From positions 3,330,540 through 3,394,539 of the forward strand of contig NZ_CP026378.1 in the NCBI RefSeq assembly GCF_002953215.1: 64,000 bases of DNA, in the 5' to 3' direction. The stretch is from Mixta calida. GTDB lineage: Bacteria > Pseudomonadota > Gammaproteobacteria > Enterobacterales > Enterobacteriaceae. The position numbers were made by a program, and so were the translations under genes. Shown here piece by piece: positions 48,925 through 56,706 of this stretch; positions within the stretch are counted from its first letter, which is position 1; every line of letters starts with the position of its first letter. The notes under the pieces are model-generated. The model was not told the origin of the DNA. It did no database searches and saw only the letters and a program-made list of their open reading frames with translations.

Positions 48925-49527
48925 ATGAATAGGATCACAGTGGGTACAGATTCCGGTGGCAGAGAAGCCATTCACCGCATCGTAGAAGCGTATGGCTTCA
49001 AATCAAGACAGCAGCTTTGCCTTCATTTGGATGTATCGAAAAGCACTATGGCAAACAGGTACATGCGTGACAGTTTCCCTGCTGAATGGGTAATCCAATG
49101 CGCTCTTGAAACTGGGGCTTCTTTGCTATGGTTAAGCACAGGGCAAGGTGAACCGTTCTCAAATAGTGAACGCCCAAGCAGCTTTAAAGCACATTCCCTA
49201 GCGCCTGCTCTTGATAAATACCTTTTAGCTGATGGATCATTAGTTAGCGAAGGGAAATTTATTATTGATAGTTCCTTACTGCCGCAAAATACCAACAACT
49301 TGATTTATCTTTCCAACAATCATAAAAGTTATATTATTGACAAAGACATCAATGAAATTAAAGATGGCGTATGGTTAGTTAAAATCGAAGGTTTATTTAG
49401 CCTTAGAAAAATCAACAGAATCCCTGTAAATAAAATAAGAGTTTCTGACGAAAATATATCTTTCGATTGCTCTTTAGACGAAATCGAACTAATCGGACGA
49501 GCAAACATTACTTTAAATAAAAACTAA
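48925..49527 (+). CDS. cI: CI repressor (186 type)
   Basis: 200 residues, near 186 CI (192). The N-terminal domain has the HTH (SRQQLCLHLDVSKSTMANRY, then FPAEWVIQCALETGASLLWL), and the C-terminal part is the oligomerisation domain with no RecA self-cleavage site, matching the need for an antirepressor. Base composition is AT-rich compared with the tail genes. It ends 1 bp before int, so both probably share a transcript. Confidence 0.92.
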   Translation: MNRITVGTDSGGREAIHRIVEAYGFKSRQQLCLHLDVSKSTMANRYMRDSFPAEWVIQCALETGASLLWLSTGQGEPFSNSERPSSFKAHSLAPALDKYLLADGSLVSEGKFIIDSSLLPQNTNNLIYLSNNHKSYIIDKDINEIKDGVWLVKIEGLFSLRKINRIPVNKIRVSDENISFDCSLDEIELIGRANITLNKN

Positions 49528-49528
49528 T

Positions 49529-50557
49529 ATGACTGTAAGAAAACTGCCGAATGGTAAATGGATATGTGAGTGTTATCCTGGCGGGCGCGAAGGGAAAAGA
49601 ATAAGAAAGCAATTCGCTACCAAAGGCGAAGCAATCGCTTTTGAAAGCTTTACGATGGAAGAGACTGACAGCAAGCCGTGGCTAGGCGAAAAAGCTGATA
49701 GGCGTAAGCTCTCGGAACTCATTCAACAGTGGTACTCACTATACGGTCAAACACTTGCTGATCCAAAAAGGATGCTGGCAAAACTCCATATCATATGCAG
49801 GGGTTTAAGTGATCCCGTAGCAGCCGATCTTACTGCTGGCATGTTTACCTCCTATCGTGAGGCTCGTCTGAAGGGCGAAGTTTTAGACGAGAATGGCTTA
49901 CCTATGTCTCCAGTAAAGCCACGTACCGTTAACCTTGAGCAACGCAACTTATCTTCTGTTTTCGGCACTTTAAAAAGACTGGGGCACTGGCAAGCACCTA
50001 ACCCCTTATCTGGGTTACCTACATTTAAAATAGCAGAAGGCGAATTATCTTTTTTAGCCCCTGTAGAAATAAAGCGAGTATTGGATGCTTGCGCCGAGTC
50101 TTCTAACAAAGATTTGCTTAGTGTAGCTAAAATTTGCTTAGCTACAGGTGCCCGATGGAGTGAAGCTGAAAATTTGCAGGGGCATCAAATTACCAAATAC
50201 CGTATTACTTATACAAAAACGAAAGGGAAAAAGAATAGAACTGTTCCCATATCCAATAGTTTGTATGAAGAATTACCAAAAAGCCGAGGAAAACTATTTA
50301 AGCCTTGCCGAAAAGCCTTTGAAAGAGCCATTAATCGCGCAGGAATTGAGTTACCAGAAGGACAATGTACCCATGTATTAAGGCATACGTTTGCAAGTCA
50401 TTTTATGATGAATGGCGGCAACATCTTAGTCTTGAGAGATATTTTAGGACACGCCGATATAAAAATGACAATGGTCTACGCGCATTTTGCACCAGACCAT
50501 TTAGAAGATGCGGTAACTAAGAACCCCCTGCACAACCTAAACTGGAGCAAAACCTAA
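49529..50557 (+). CDS. int: Prophage tyrosine integrase
   Basis: 342 residues. Catalytic residues: R in TGARWSEAENLQ, K in the beta hairpin (TKTKGKKNRTVP), H-x-x-R in CTHVLRHTFASHF, H in LGHADIKMTMVYAHF with the nucleophile Tyr. N-terminal arm-binding domain opening: VRKLPNGKWICECYPGGREG. It lies 112 bp from the right attachment copy, next to candidate arm sites. Confidence 0.95.
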   Translation: MTVRKLPNGKWICECYPGGREGKRIRKQFATKGEAIAFESFTMEETDSKPWLGEKADRRKLSELIQQWYSLYGQTLADPKRMLAKLHIICRGLSDPVAADLTAGMFTSYREARLKGEVLDENGLPMSPVKPRTVNLEQRNLSSVFGTLKRLGHWQAPNPLSGLPTFKIAEGELSFLAPVEIKRVLDACAESSNKDLLSVAKICLATGARWSEAENLQGHQITKYRITYTKTKGKKNRTVPISNSLYEELPKSRGKLFKPCRKAFERAINRAGIELPEGQCTHVLRHTFASHFMMNGGNILVLRDILGHADIKMTMVYAHFAPDHLEDAVTKNPLHNLNWSKT

Positions 50558-50576
50558 TGGCGGCAAAGTGGCGGCG
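50558..50576 (+). other. Candidate integrase arm-type sites, right arm
   Basis: TGGCGGCA at 50558 and TGGCGGCG at 50569, 11 bp apart, matching the spacing of the left-arm repeats at 21908 and 21919. Two GTGCGAAAC repeats follow at 50579 and 50590. Confidence 0.5.
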
Positions 50577-50669
50577 CAGTGCGAAACGGTGCGAAACCTT
50601 GCAAAACCGTGAAAGACCAAATCACTGTTTTTAAAGGCAAACCATTGTTTAACCAAGCATAGAAATAGT

Positions 50670-50717
50670 ATGTAGGAATTTCGGACGCGGGTTCAACTCC
50701 CGCCAGCTCCACCAAAT
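50670..50717 (+). repeat. Prophage attachment site, right copy
   Basis: 48 bp identical to 21816-21863. It is the displaced 3' end of ssrA and marks the right edge of the prophage. Confidence 0.96.
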
Positions 50718-50747
50718 GTTGATCCGGATACGTCTGGTGAAGTACGG

Positions 50748-50783
50748 AAAGCCCGCATGGCATAAGCCTTCGCGGGCTTTTTT
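50748..50783 (+). terminator. Terminator beyond the right attachment site
   Basis: AAAGCCCGC, loop, GCGGGCTTTTTTG. It separates the prophage end from the second integrase. Confidence 0.8.
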
Positions 50784-50826
50784 GTATCTGTTGTTGTCCG
50801 AGAGCATCCGGCTAAATCCGGTGATT

Positions 50827-50880
50827 ATTGGTATACGTTTAGGTATACGGTAGGATGTATACCTAAAAGCGTATACCAAT
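50827..50880. promoter_or_regulatory. Large inverted repeat upstream of the IntA-like gene
   Basis: Left arm ATTGGTATACG-TTTAGGTATAC (50827-50848) and right arm GTATACCTAAAAGCGTATACCAAT (50857-50880) are near-perfect inverses. It contains GGTATAC units four times and ends 20 bp before the start codon. Most likely the promoter-operator of the integrase gene, bound by an autoregulator or excisionase. Confidence 0.65.
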
Positions 50881-50899
50881 TCATGAAGGAGCGGCCACA

Positions 50900-51806
50900 G
50901 TGGCACGGACAACACGCCCCCTGACCAACACCGAAGTTCTGCGCGCTAAAGCGTTAGAGAAGGATCTAACGCTGCATGATGGCGATGGGCTTTTCCTGAT
51001 AGTGAAGACCAGCGGGAAAAAGCTCTGGCGTTTCCGTTATCAACGTCCGGCAACAAAGCAGCGCACCATGATGGGCCTTGGTGCTTTCCCTGCCCTTTCG
51101 CTGGCAGATGCCAGACGCTTACGTGCTGATTACCTCTCTTTACTCGTTAATGGAATTGACCCACAGGCGCAGGCCGAACAGGTTACAGAACAACAGCAGA
51201 TAGCGTTAGACAGCATTTTTTCAACCGTAGCCGCAAACTGGTTTGCTTTGAAGCAAGGCAGCATTACGCCGGATTATGCTAAGGATATTTGGCGCTCTCT
51301 TGAGAAAGATGTTTTTCCCGCCATTGGCGAGATACCAGTGCAGGAGATTAAAGCCCGTAAGCTTGTAGAAGCATTAGAGCCGATTAAAGCTCGTGGTGCT
51401 TTAGAAACCGTTCGCCGTTTAGTACAACGTATTAACGAAATCATGATTTATGCGGTTAATACCGGGCTGATTGATGCTAACCCTGCCTCCGGTATCGGGA
51501 TGGCGTTTGAAAAGCCTAAAAAGCAGAATATGCCTACACTGCGACCAGAGGAATTGCCGAAGCTTATGCGCTCTCTGGTTATGTCCAATCTATCTATTCC
51601 GACTCGTTGTCTGATTGAATGGCAGCTTCTTACGCTTGTGCGCCCTTCTGAGGCTTCCGGAACACGGTGGGTAGAGATCGATCTTGATGCTAAGCTCTGG
51701 ACAATCCCGGCCGAACGAATGAAGGCAAAGCGTGAACATATTGTTCCTTTGTCATCTCACGCGTTAGAGATTTTAGAAATGATGAAGCCTATCAGTGCGA
51801 ATCGCG
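50900..51806 (+). pseudogene. intA: CP4-57 IntA-type integrase, truncated by IS1
   Basis: 302 codons from a GTG at 50900 (ARTTRPLTNTEVLRAKALEK) up to SANR, then IS1. It matches P4-family integrases, closest by recall to IntA of E. coli CP4-57, which also integrates at ssrA. Seen: N-terminal DUF4102-like domain (LYDGDGL-like LHDGDGLFLIVKTSGKKLWR) and the first catalytic Arg (LLTLVRPSEASGTRW). Missing: about 100 C-terminal residues with the H-x-x-R and the Tyr nucleophile. So it is inactive. Confidence 0.93.
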
Positions 51807-51821
51807 GGTAATGGTCCCAAC

Positions 51822-52325
51822 TTATTGATAGTGTTTTATGTTCAGATAATGCCCGATGACTTTATCATGCAGCTCCACCGATTTTGAGAACGACAGCGAC
51901 TTCCGTCCCAGCCGTGCCAGGTGCTGCCTCAGATTCAGGTTATGCCGCTCAATTCGCTGCGTATATCGCTTGCTGATTACGTGCAGCTTTCCCTTCAGGC
52001 GGGATTCATACAGCGGCCAGCCATCCGTCATCCATATCACCACGTCAAAGGGTGACAGCAGGCTCATAAGACGACCCAGCGTCGCCATAGTGCGTTCACC
52101 GAATACGTGCGCAACAACCGTCTTCCGGAGCCTGTCATACGCGTAAAACAGCCAGCGCTGGCGCGATTTAGCCCCGACATAGCCCCACTGTTCGTCCATT
52201 TCCGCGCAGACGATGACGTCACTGCCCGGCTGTATGCGCGAGGTTACCGACTGCGGCCTGAGTTTTTTAAGTGACGTAAAATCGTGTTGAGGCCAACGCC
52301 CATAATGCGGGCGGTTGCCCGGCAT
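51822..52325 (-). CDS. insB: IS1 transposase InsB (InsB' part)
   Basis: 167 residues, the standard IS1 InsB ORF. It carries the DDE catalytic domain and is made as an InsAB' fusion by -1 frameshifting at the A6C motif (AAAAAAC at 52268-52262 on the minus strand). Sequence includes [20 protein letters not shown] and [20 protein letters not shown]. Confidence 0.95.
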
Positions 52326-52519
52326 CCAACGCCATTCATGGCCATATCAATGATTTTCTGGTGCGTACCGGGTTGAGAAGCGGTGTAAGTGAACTGCAGT
52401 TGCCATGTTTTACGGCAGTGAGAGCAGAGATAGCGCTGATGTCCGGCAGTACTTTTACCGTTACGCACCACCCCGTCTGTAGCTGAACAGGAGGGACAGC
52501 TGATAGAAACAGAAGCCAC
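52244..52519 (-). CDS. insA: IS1 regulatory protein InsA
   Basis: 91 residues, standard IS1 InsA with a zinc finger ([30 protein letters not shown]) and HTH. It represses IS1 transcription and is the N-terminal part of the transposase fusion. Confidence 0.95.
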
Positions 52520-52574
52520 TGGAGCACCTCAAAAACACCATCATACACTAAATCAGTAAGTTGGCAGCATCACC

Positions 52575-52895
52575 GCCGTCATCATTGATATAAAACAATT
52601 TGCCTGCCGAAGTGCTGAACCTTTCGAGCATTACCACCTGGCCGCCATATACCATGCTTTTCAGTTTTTCCCGCTCGCGTGGCCCGTGTGGCGGCAGCTG
52701 ATTTGTATAACCGTTAAAAGCGCGGCGCTGCATATTAACCAGCTGAAAACCCGATGACCAGTTGTCATCAAAAACGTACTCACTGTCAATGCGCGACCAG
52801 GCATGAGATGGACTCATGATTAACTCAAATTTCTCAGGTTCAAGATTATCGCGCGGCAGGTAGTAAAGATCCGTTCCAGGTAGACCATAGCTCAT
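52575..52895 (-). pseudogene. Unknown protein, 3' end removed at the IS1 junction
   Basis: 107 codons (SYGLPGTDLYYLPRDNLEPE, SMVYGGQVVMLERFSTSAGK) run into IS1, which adds DAANLLI and a stop. An RBS (AGGGAA) precedes ATG at 52895. Not recognised as a family. It is likely a passenger gene of the lost island or another host gene joined by an IS1-mediated deletion. Confidence 0.6.
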
Positions 52896-53220
52896 ACATC
52901 ATTTCCCTATGATGAAAAACCATACAATTACACACCTTTTTTGAAAGGATAATATAGGCCACATTTCTGTGGCCGTTGAGCGTTATCAGATCAAAGATTG
53001 ACGCACCCTGTGCCACTTTGCCAGAAGTGATTACCCTAAAGCTTGTGATACGAGATGATACTGACAGCGATAGAATACGTGGGAAGCGGATTTACATCTG
53101 CTCATGCTATTTACTCCCTGATTTGCTGGTAACAAACCGAGGCAGTATTCAGCACGAGCATTCTATGGCCAAAGCCCCATAAGAAAGATCGCCGCCTCCC
53201 AGGAGGTGTTTAAGTTTGAC
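52896..53220. other. Intergenic remnant right of the IS1 scar
   Basis: About 325 bp with no convincing gene. A 68-codon plus-strand frame (52976-53182) has no RBS or family features. AT content is higher than in the neighbouring host genes, consistent with leftover island DNA. Confidence 0.4.
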
Positions 53221-53245
53221 AAAAAAAGCCCGCCAAAGCGGGCTT
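53221..53245. terminator. Terminator left of the 53-residue ORF
   Basis: AAAAAAAGCCCGC-CAAA-GCGGGCTTACT. On the minus strand the hairpin is followed by seven T, about 100 bp after the small ORF at 53344-53505. Confidence 0.7.
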
Positions 53246-53343
53246 ACTCTGTCTAACTAACCAAACTGTCAATTTTCCATCTTTCTTTTATCATTTTTCC
53301 TGGATACCTCCCCGTTTCACCGCCTGAGCGCCCCTCAGCGGGT

Positions 53344-53505
53344 TTACTCAGTTTCAAGTGGGAAGATTTCGCACAGCCTTTCACTCATCACCACTACAGC
53401 ATCCACAAATTCGCTGTTCAGCTTAATTTCTGGATGCTGCCGAAGAATCTCAACCAATACCGCGCCCACAAGTAAATCTTGCTCTAATGCCAGACTCATA
53501 CTCAT
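53344..53505 (-). CDS. Hypothetical 53-residue protein
   Basis: ATG at 53505 (or ATG at 53499 with GGGGA before it) to TAA at 53344. The sequence MSMSLALEQDLLVGAVLVEI continues with LRQHPEIKLNSEFVDAVVVM and ends FPLETE. It is mostly helical, acidic, and has no membrane segment or known motif that I recognise. The terminator downstream supports a real transcript. Function unknown. Confidence 0.5.
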   Translation of the reverse strand: MSMSLALEQDLLVGAVLVEILRQHPEIKLNSEFVDAVVVMSERLCEIFPLETE

Positions 53506-53896
53506 TCCCCGGTTCGCTGTAGAAGGAGTGTGATCTATAGCACAATATTTTGCTATTTGAGTTATGCATAGCTTTTTTATCAGGTGCGCTCCCTTATCGA
53601 GACAGTTTAAAACTACGGGATATTGCTGAAAGCAGTGGTTTTATTGCCTTATGGCGATATCCGAATTTTTGCTTAATGATTAAGGCTCGGCCTGTCAGGA
53701 CGCGATTACATCAAACCTCAGGAAGCCTGCAGACACCGATGCCCAGCCCACTTATCGCCTTCCCTGCCATGCTGATAACAACGACAGCCGCTTCGGCCTT
53801 TCCCGTCACTTTACGGCATATTCCTAAGGCAGATGCCCAACGGCCGTGCCATTCTTAACTACACTGTTGAGGTTGATAACGTTTAAAGAGGGATAT
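53506..53896. other. Intergenic stretch before the repeat protein
   Basis: About 390 bp. A plus-strand frame (53550-53858) is open but has no RBS and no recognisable domain. The promoter of the exported repeat protein must lie here; no specific site was identified. Confidence 0.4.
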
Positions 53897-54253
53897 ATGA
53901 AAAAATCAATCATCGCACTGTCTGCACTGCTGCTGGCTTCTCCTGTTTTTGCTGCAACTACACACGCTACCGATGACACTGTCGCCACCGCGCATGAAGG
54001 GGCGAACACCGCGAAAGAAAAACTGCATCAAACCCAGAATCAGGGCGAGGAGCTGAAGCTTAAATCTGAGCATGCCGCCGAAGGTAAAAGCCACAACCTG
54101 AGCAGCCGCGCCAGCGAAGGCACGCAGAAGGCATGGCACAAAACCAAAGAAGGTACCGAAAAAGGCTGGGACGCCACGAAAGAAGGCACTGAGAAAGGCT
54201 GGAATAAGACCAAAGAAGGCGCCAGCGACCTTAAAAACAAAGTCACCGAATAA
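53897..54253 (+). CDS. Exported protein with LEA-like 11-residue repeats
   Basis: 118 residues from ATG at 53897 with AGAGGGA upstream. Signal peptide: KKSIIALSALLLASPVFA with an Ala-x-Ala cut site. The mature part is strongly hydrophilic and ends in three 11-residue units (EGTQKAWHKTK, EGTEKGWDATK, EGTEKGWNKTK) followed by EGASDLKNKVTE. This pattern is like group 3 LEA proteins, which protect against drying. So a periplasmic stress-protection role is plausible but unproven. Confidence 0.8.
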   Translation: MKKSIIALSALLLASPVFAATTHATDDTVATAHEGANTAKEKLHQTQNQGEELKLKSEHAAEGKSHNLSSRASEGTQKAWHKTKEGTEKGWDATKEGTEKGWNKTKEGASDLKNKVTE

Positions 54254-54272
54254 GGTAACGCTTTACCCGGAC

Positions 54273-54297
54273 AAAGGCCGCTTTAGCGGCCTTTTTT
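54273..54297 (+). terminator. Terminator of the repeat-protein gene
   Basis: AAAGGCCGC-TTTA-GCGGCCTTTTTT, 20 bp after the stop. Symmetrical enough to also slow transcripts from uvsE, which end about 100 bp to the right. Confidence 0.85.
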
Positions 54298-54401
54298 ATG
54301 GGTGGAATTCAGCGGGTGCCTGGACGGGCCTGCATCCCGAAGCCCGCTGGCCGCCACTGTACAACATTGCTCTTGCTTTAGGTTACGGACAGTTAACAAC
54401 C

Positions 54402-55361
54402 TTACCCTTTCAGCCGCTGATATTCATACAGCCTGTCTCTGGCGAGATTTTTCATCTTCACCTCACACATAATATCGAACGCATCGAATGATAACGCCCA
54501 GTCATTAAGCGTGTCGTTGAAATAGAAATCGGAGTGCGCCCGTAGCTTTGATTTGGCCAGGCCCAGCGTTTGCTGATCGGGAAAACCCTGTTCGGGAATC
54601 AGCCCTTCCTGGGAAATGGAATAGTGCAGAACGGGCCGGACGCCGCGCCAGGATTCTTTAATAAGTTCGATGCGCGCATCGTCCGGCTGAATAAACGCAT
54701 TCTCCTTCACCCAATGGTGATGGATATCCAGTACGATGGGACAGAGATCTCTGGCCTGGAGTACATCATCAAGCGAGCAGGAGATCTCATCGTTCTCTAC
54801 CGTCAGCATATTTTGGGCTTCCGGGCTAAGCCTGCTAAAGGCGGTTTTGAAACCGTCGAAGCCTCCCCTGCCGTTCATATGCACGTTGATTTTAAAATCC
54901 TGGAAGGTTTTCCCGTAGCCCATCATTTTGGCGCACAGCGCGTGATACTCCACATCCTCAAGCGCCCTCGTCACCACGTCCGGGTTATCCGACGCCAGCA
55001 CCGAATACTGGCCGGGATGAAAAGAGAGACGGATGTTGTTCGTGCGCGCCATCTCGCCGCATTGGACAAACAGCGCCGCCAGGTCGGGTAGAAAATCCTG
55101 ATAAAGCGGCAGCGCTTCCGGCACGGTATAGAGCGGCAGCAGATCGCTGCCGATGCGCATCATGCGTAGTTCGTCGGGCAGCTGCGCCAGCTGCTGAAAG
55201 ATCGCCAGCAGGTTGGTCAGGTTAATGGTGGAGTATTCATAAACCAGCTTCACTCGGTCTTGTTGATTCAGTCCCAGGAAGCGCTTACGGGTGGGCGATT
55301 TAAAAGGGAAAAGCTGTAGCGACTCCGGGTTAAGAAATTTACAAGCGAAACCAAGTTTCAT
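54402..55361 (-). CDS. uvsE: UV damage endonuclease UvsE/UvdE
   Basis: 319 residues from ATG at 55361 (MKLGFACKFLNPESLQLF) with CAGGAG upstream. A TIM-barrel endonuclease that nicks 5' of UV photoproducts and some other lesions. Metal ligands visible: H in LSFHPGQYSVL, E in LTVENDEISCSL, D-x-H in IVLDIHHHWVKE, and RPVLHYSISQEG. Common in Bacilli and fungi, sporadic in Enterobacterales, so horizontal gain is possible; composition looks like the host, however. Confidence 0.93.
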   Translation of the reverse strand: MKLGFACKFLNPESLQLFPFKSPTRKRFLGLNQQDRVKLVYEYSTINLTNLLAIFQQLAQLPDELRMMRIGSDLLPLYTVPEALPLYQDFLPDLAALFVQCGEMARTNNIRLSFHPGQYSVLASDNPDVVTRALEDVEYHALCAKMMGYGKTFQDFKINVHMNGRGGFDGFKTAFSRLSPEAQNMLTVENDEISCSLDDVLQARDLCPIVLDIHHHWVKENAFIQPDDARIELIKESWRGVRPVLHYSISQEGLIPEQGFPDQQTLGLAKSKLRAHSDFYFNDTLNDWALSFDAFDIMCEVKMKNLARDRLYEYQRLKG

Positions 55362-55391
55362 AATCACTCCTGTCAGATACATCCCTCAAGT

Positions 55392-55571
55392 CTAATCACT
55401 ATTAAAAAAGTTGGGTAAAAAGGGGATGGTAACGCGTGGGTTGCGGTTTAAAGAAAGCGGACGCTGTCGCTGGGCAACTGGCTGCTGGCGGTCCTGCTCT
55501 GCATAAGCCTGTTGCAAATCCTCATCGCGCCACAGGCGGGCAGAAAAAATCAGATCGGCTAAGCGCGCCAT
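55392..55571 (-). CDS. Hypothetical 59-residue protein
   Basis: ATG at 55571 to TAG at 55392; MARLADLIFSARLWRDEDLQ then QAYAEQDRQQPVAQRQRPLS and ending FFNSD. No Shine-Dalgarno sequence is evident and no family is recognised. Codon choice looks like that of real genes, but it may be a chance frame in the uvsE-gdx gap. Confidence 0.3.
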   Translation of the reverse strand: MARLADLIFSARLWRDEDLQQAYAEQDRQQPVAQRQRPLSLNRNPRVTIPFLPNFFNSD

Positions 55572-55607
55572 TCTGGCGTTTTGAGTCGCGATCTCTCACA
55601 ATACGTT

Positions 55608-55660
55608 CGAACCGGGGACGACCCCGGTTTCATTTCACTCACGTCCGGGACGGCCCGGCT
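55608..55660 (+). promoter_or_regulatory. Guanidine-II (mini-ykkC) riboswitch
   Basis: Two short GC hairpins with the diagnostic ACGR loops: AACCGGGG-ACGA-CCCCGGTT (55610-55629) and CCGGG-ACGG-CCCGG (55645-55658), 15 bases apart. The gdx RBS (GGAG at 55671) follows 12 bases later. This is the layout of guanidine-II riboswitches, where ligand-bound hairpin loops pair and expose the RBS. Confidence 0.93.
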
Positions 55661-55681
55661 CTTAACAGAAGGAGAGCCAGC

Positions 55682-55996
55682 ATGGCCTGGATCTTGTTAA
55701 CCGTTGCAGGCTTATTCGAAGTGGTCTGGTCTTTCGCCATGAAGCAGTCGCAGGGCTTCACTCGCCTCGGACCTTCCGTGATCACTATCGCGGCAATGAT
55801 CGTCAGCTTCGCGCTGCTGGCGGTGTCGATGAAATCGCTGCCGCTGGGCACCGCCTATACTCTCTGGACCGGCATCGGTGCCGTCGGCGCGTTTGTCGCC
55901 GGGCTGCTTTTTCTTGGCGAACCGGCGACGCCGATGCGCATCGCCGCGGCCGTACTGATCGTTGCAGGGCTGGTGCTGATGAAGCTCGCTTCCTGA
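55682..55996 (+). CDS. gdx: Guanidinium exporter Gdx (SugE)
   Basis: 104 residues with four membrane segments, small multidrug resistance family. The essential Glu lies in LLTVAGLFEVVWSFAMK. Gdx proteins exchange guanidinium for protons; the riboswitch upstream identifies this as the Gdx type rather than a quaternary-amine pump. The ATG at 55682 has GGAG 8 bp upstream. Confidence 0.96.
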   Translation: MAWILLTVAGLFEVVWSFAMKQSQGFTRLGPSVITIAAMIVSFALLAVSMKSLPLGTAYTLWTGIGAVGAFVAGLLFLGEPATPMRIAAAVLIVAGLVLMKLAS

Positions 55997-56105
55997 GTCC
56001 TGCGCTGAGGCCCGGCGGGCGGCATTAAGCCATTGATGCTATGGCTATCGACGTTGTGATCGTCAACGGCTTTTCTAAAATGTCGGTTCACTGAACGGCG
56101 GCCAT

Positions 56106-56155
56106 AAAAAACCGGCAGAATGCTGTAGCGTTACAGTCATTCTGCCGGTCTGTTT
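56106..56155. terminator. Terminator between gdx and the AriR-like gene
   Basis: ACCGGCAGAATG, 15-base loop, CATTCTGCCGGT, with an A tract on the left. It serves the convergent genes; the minus strand gives a T tract. Confidence 0.75.
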
Positions 56156-56157
56156 AC

Positions 56158-56469
56158 TCAGTCAGCGTCCTCACGATCGTCACTGCGGGTTCGTCTGAAC
56201 CCAAAGCGGTTCTGAGGCATCCTGGCCGTTTTGCTGTCAGTGCTGTTGACGTCTTTCAGACGGTGCCCTGCCACTGACTGCGGAATGTGTCGGAATGCTT
56301 TTTTCGCCTGCCAGTAAGACATGATTTTTTCTTCATCCGTCTCTGCTTCGGCAAGCTGCTGTAATCGCTCAAGAATCGAGTGATTATTTAAAGCACCCCG
56401 GTTGTCCAGAATGGACATTACCGCTTCGCCCAGGGCCACATGCATATTTTTTAACTCTTCTTTATCCAA
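56158..56469 (-). CDS. YmgB/AriR-like biofilm and acid-resistance regulator (copy 1)
   Basis: 103 residues. The segment LGEAVMSILDNRGALNNHSI then LERLQQLAEAETDEEKIMSY lines up with YmgB/AriR of E. coli (small helical dimer, linked to biofilm control and acid resistance). The C-terminal basic tail (RFGFRRTRSDDREDAD) is extra. A related second gene lies about 240 bp upstream on the same strand. Confidence 0.7.
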   Translation of the reverse strand: MDKEELKNMHVALGEAVMSILDNRGALNNHSILERLQQLAEAETDEEKIMSYWQAKKAFRHIPQSVAGHRLKDVNSTDSKTARMPQNRFGFRRTRSDDREDAD

Positions 56470-56706
56470 TTTCTCTCCTGTGCTGATGATAACGAAAACT
56501 GGCTTTTCGGCAGAGCAACGTCGCTTCTTTTATAGAAGACGACGCCACGACGCTGCGGAAAGACCAGGCGTTTTTCGGGCGGCGACTGTTCTGCGAGGCA
56601 ACAGCGACGCCAAAATCAGGAGAGGTTTACTGCAAACAGACATAGCAAAATAACGTTGCGATATAACGGCAGGCGGCTGAGCGCGGCATGCATAGCAGAA
56701 TATGAT

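Larger units (their letters stand above)
51807..52574 (-). mobile_element. IS1 element, complete, 768 bp
   Basis: Ends are GGTAATGGTCCCAACTTATT at the left and CAGTAAGTTGGCAGCATCACC (reverse of GGTGATGCTGCCAACTTAC) at the right: the IS1 inverted repeats. Length is exactly 768 bp. Flanks CGAATCGCG (left) and GCCGTCATC (right) are unrelated, so no 9-bp target duplication is present. Confidence 0.97.

Noticed and set aside
43761..52900. Search for a defence or moron cassette in the prophage (P2 old/tin-like position and next to int)
   Set aside because: No gene of this kind was found; all frames there are regulatory, replication or scar sequences.
52976..53182. 68-residue plus-strand frame right of the IS1 scar
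   Set aside because: No RBS, no domain; likely chance in leftover DNA.
53550..53858. 102-residue plus-strand frame
   Set aside because: No RBS, odd composition and no recognisable domain; it overlaps the upstream region of the repeat protein.
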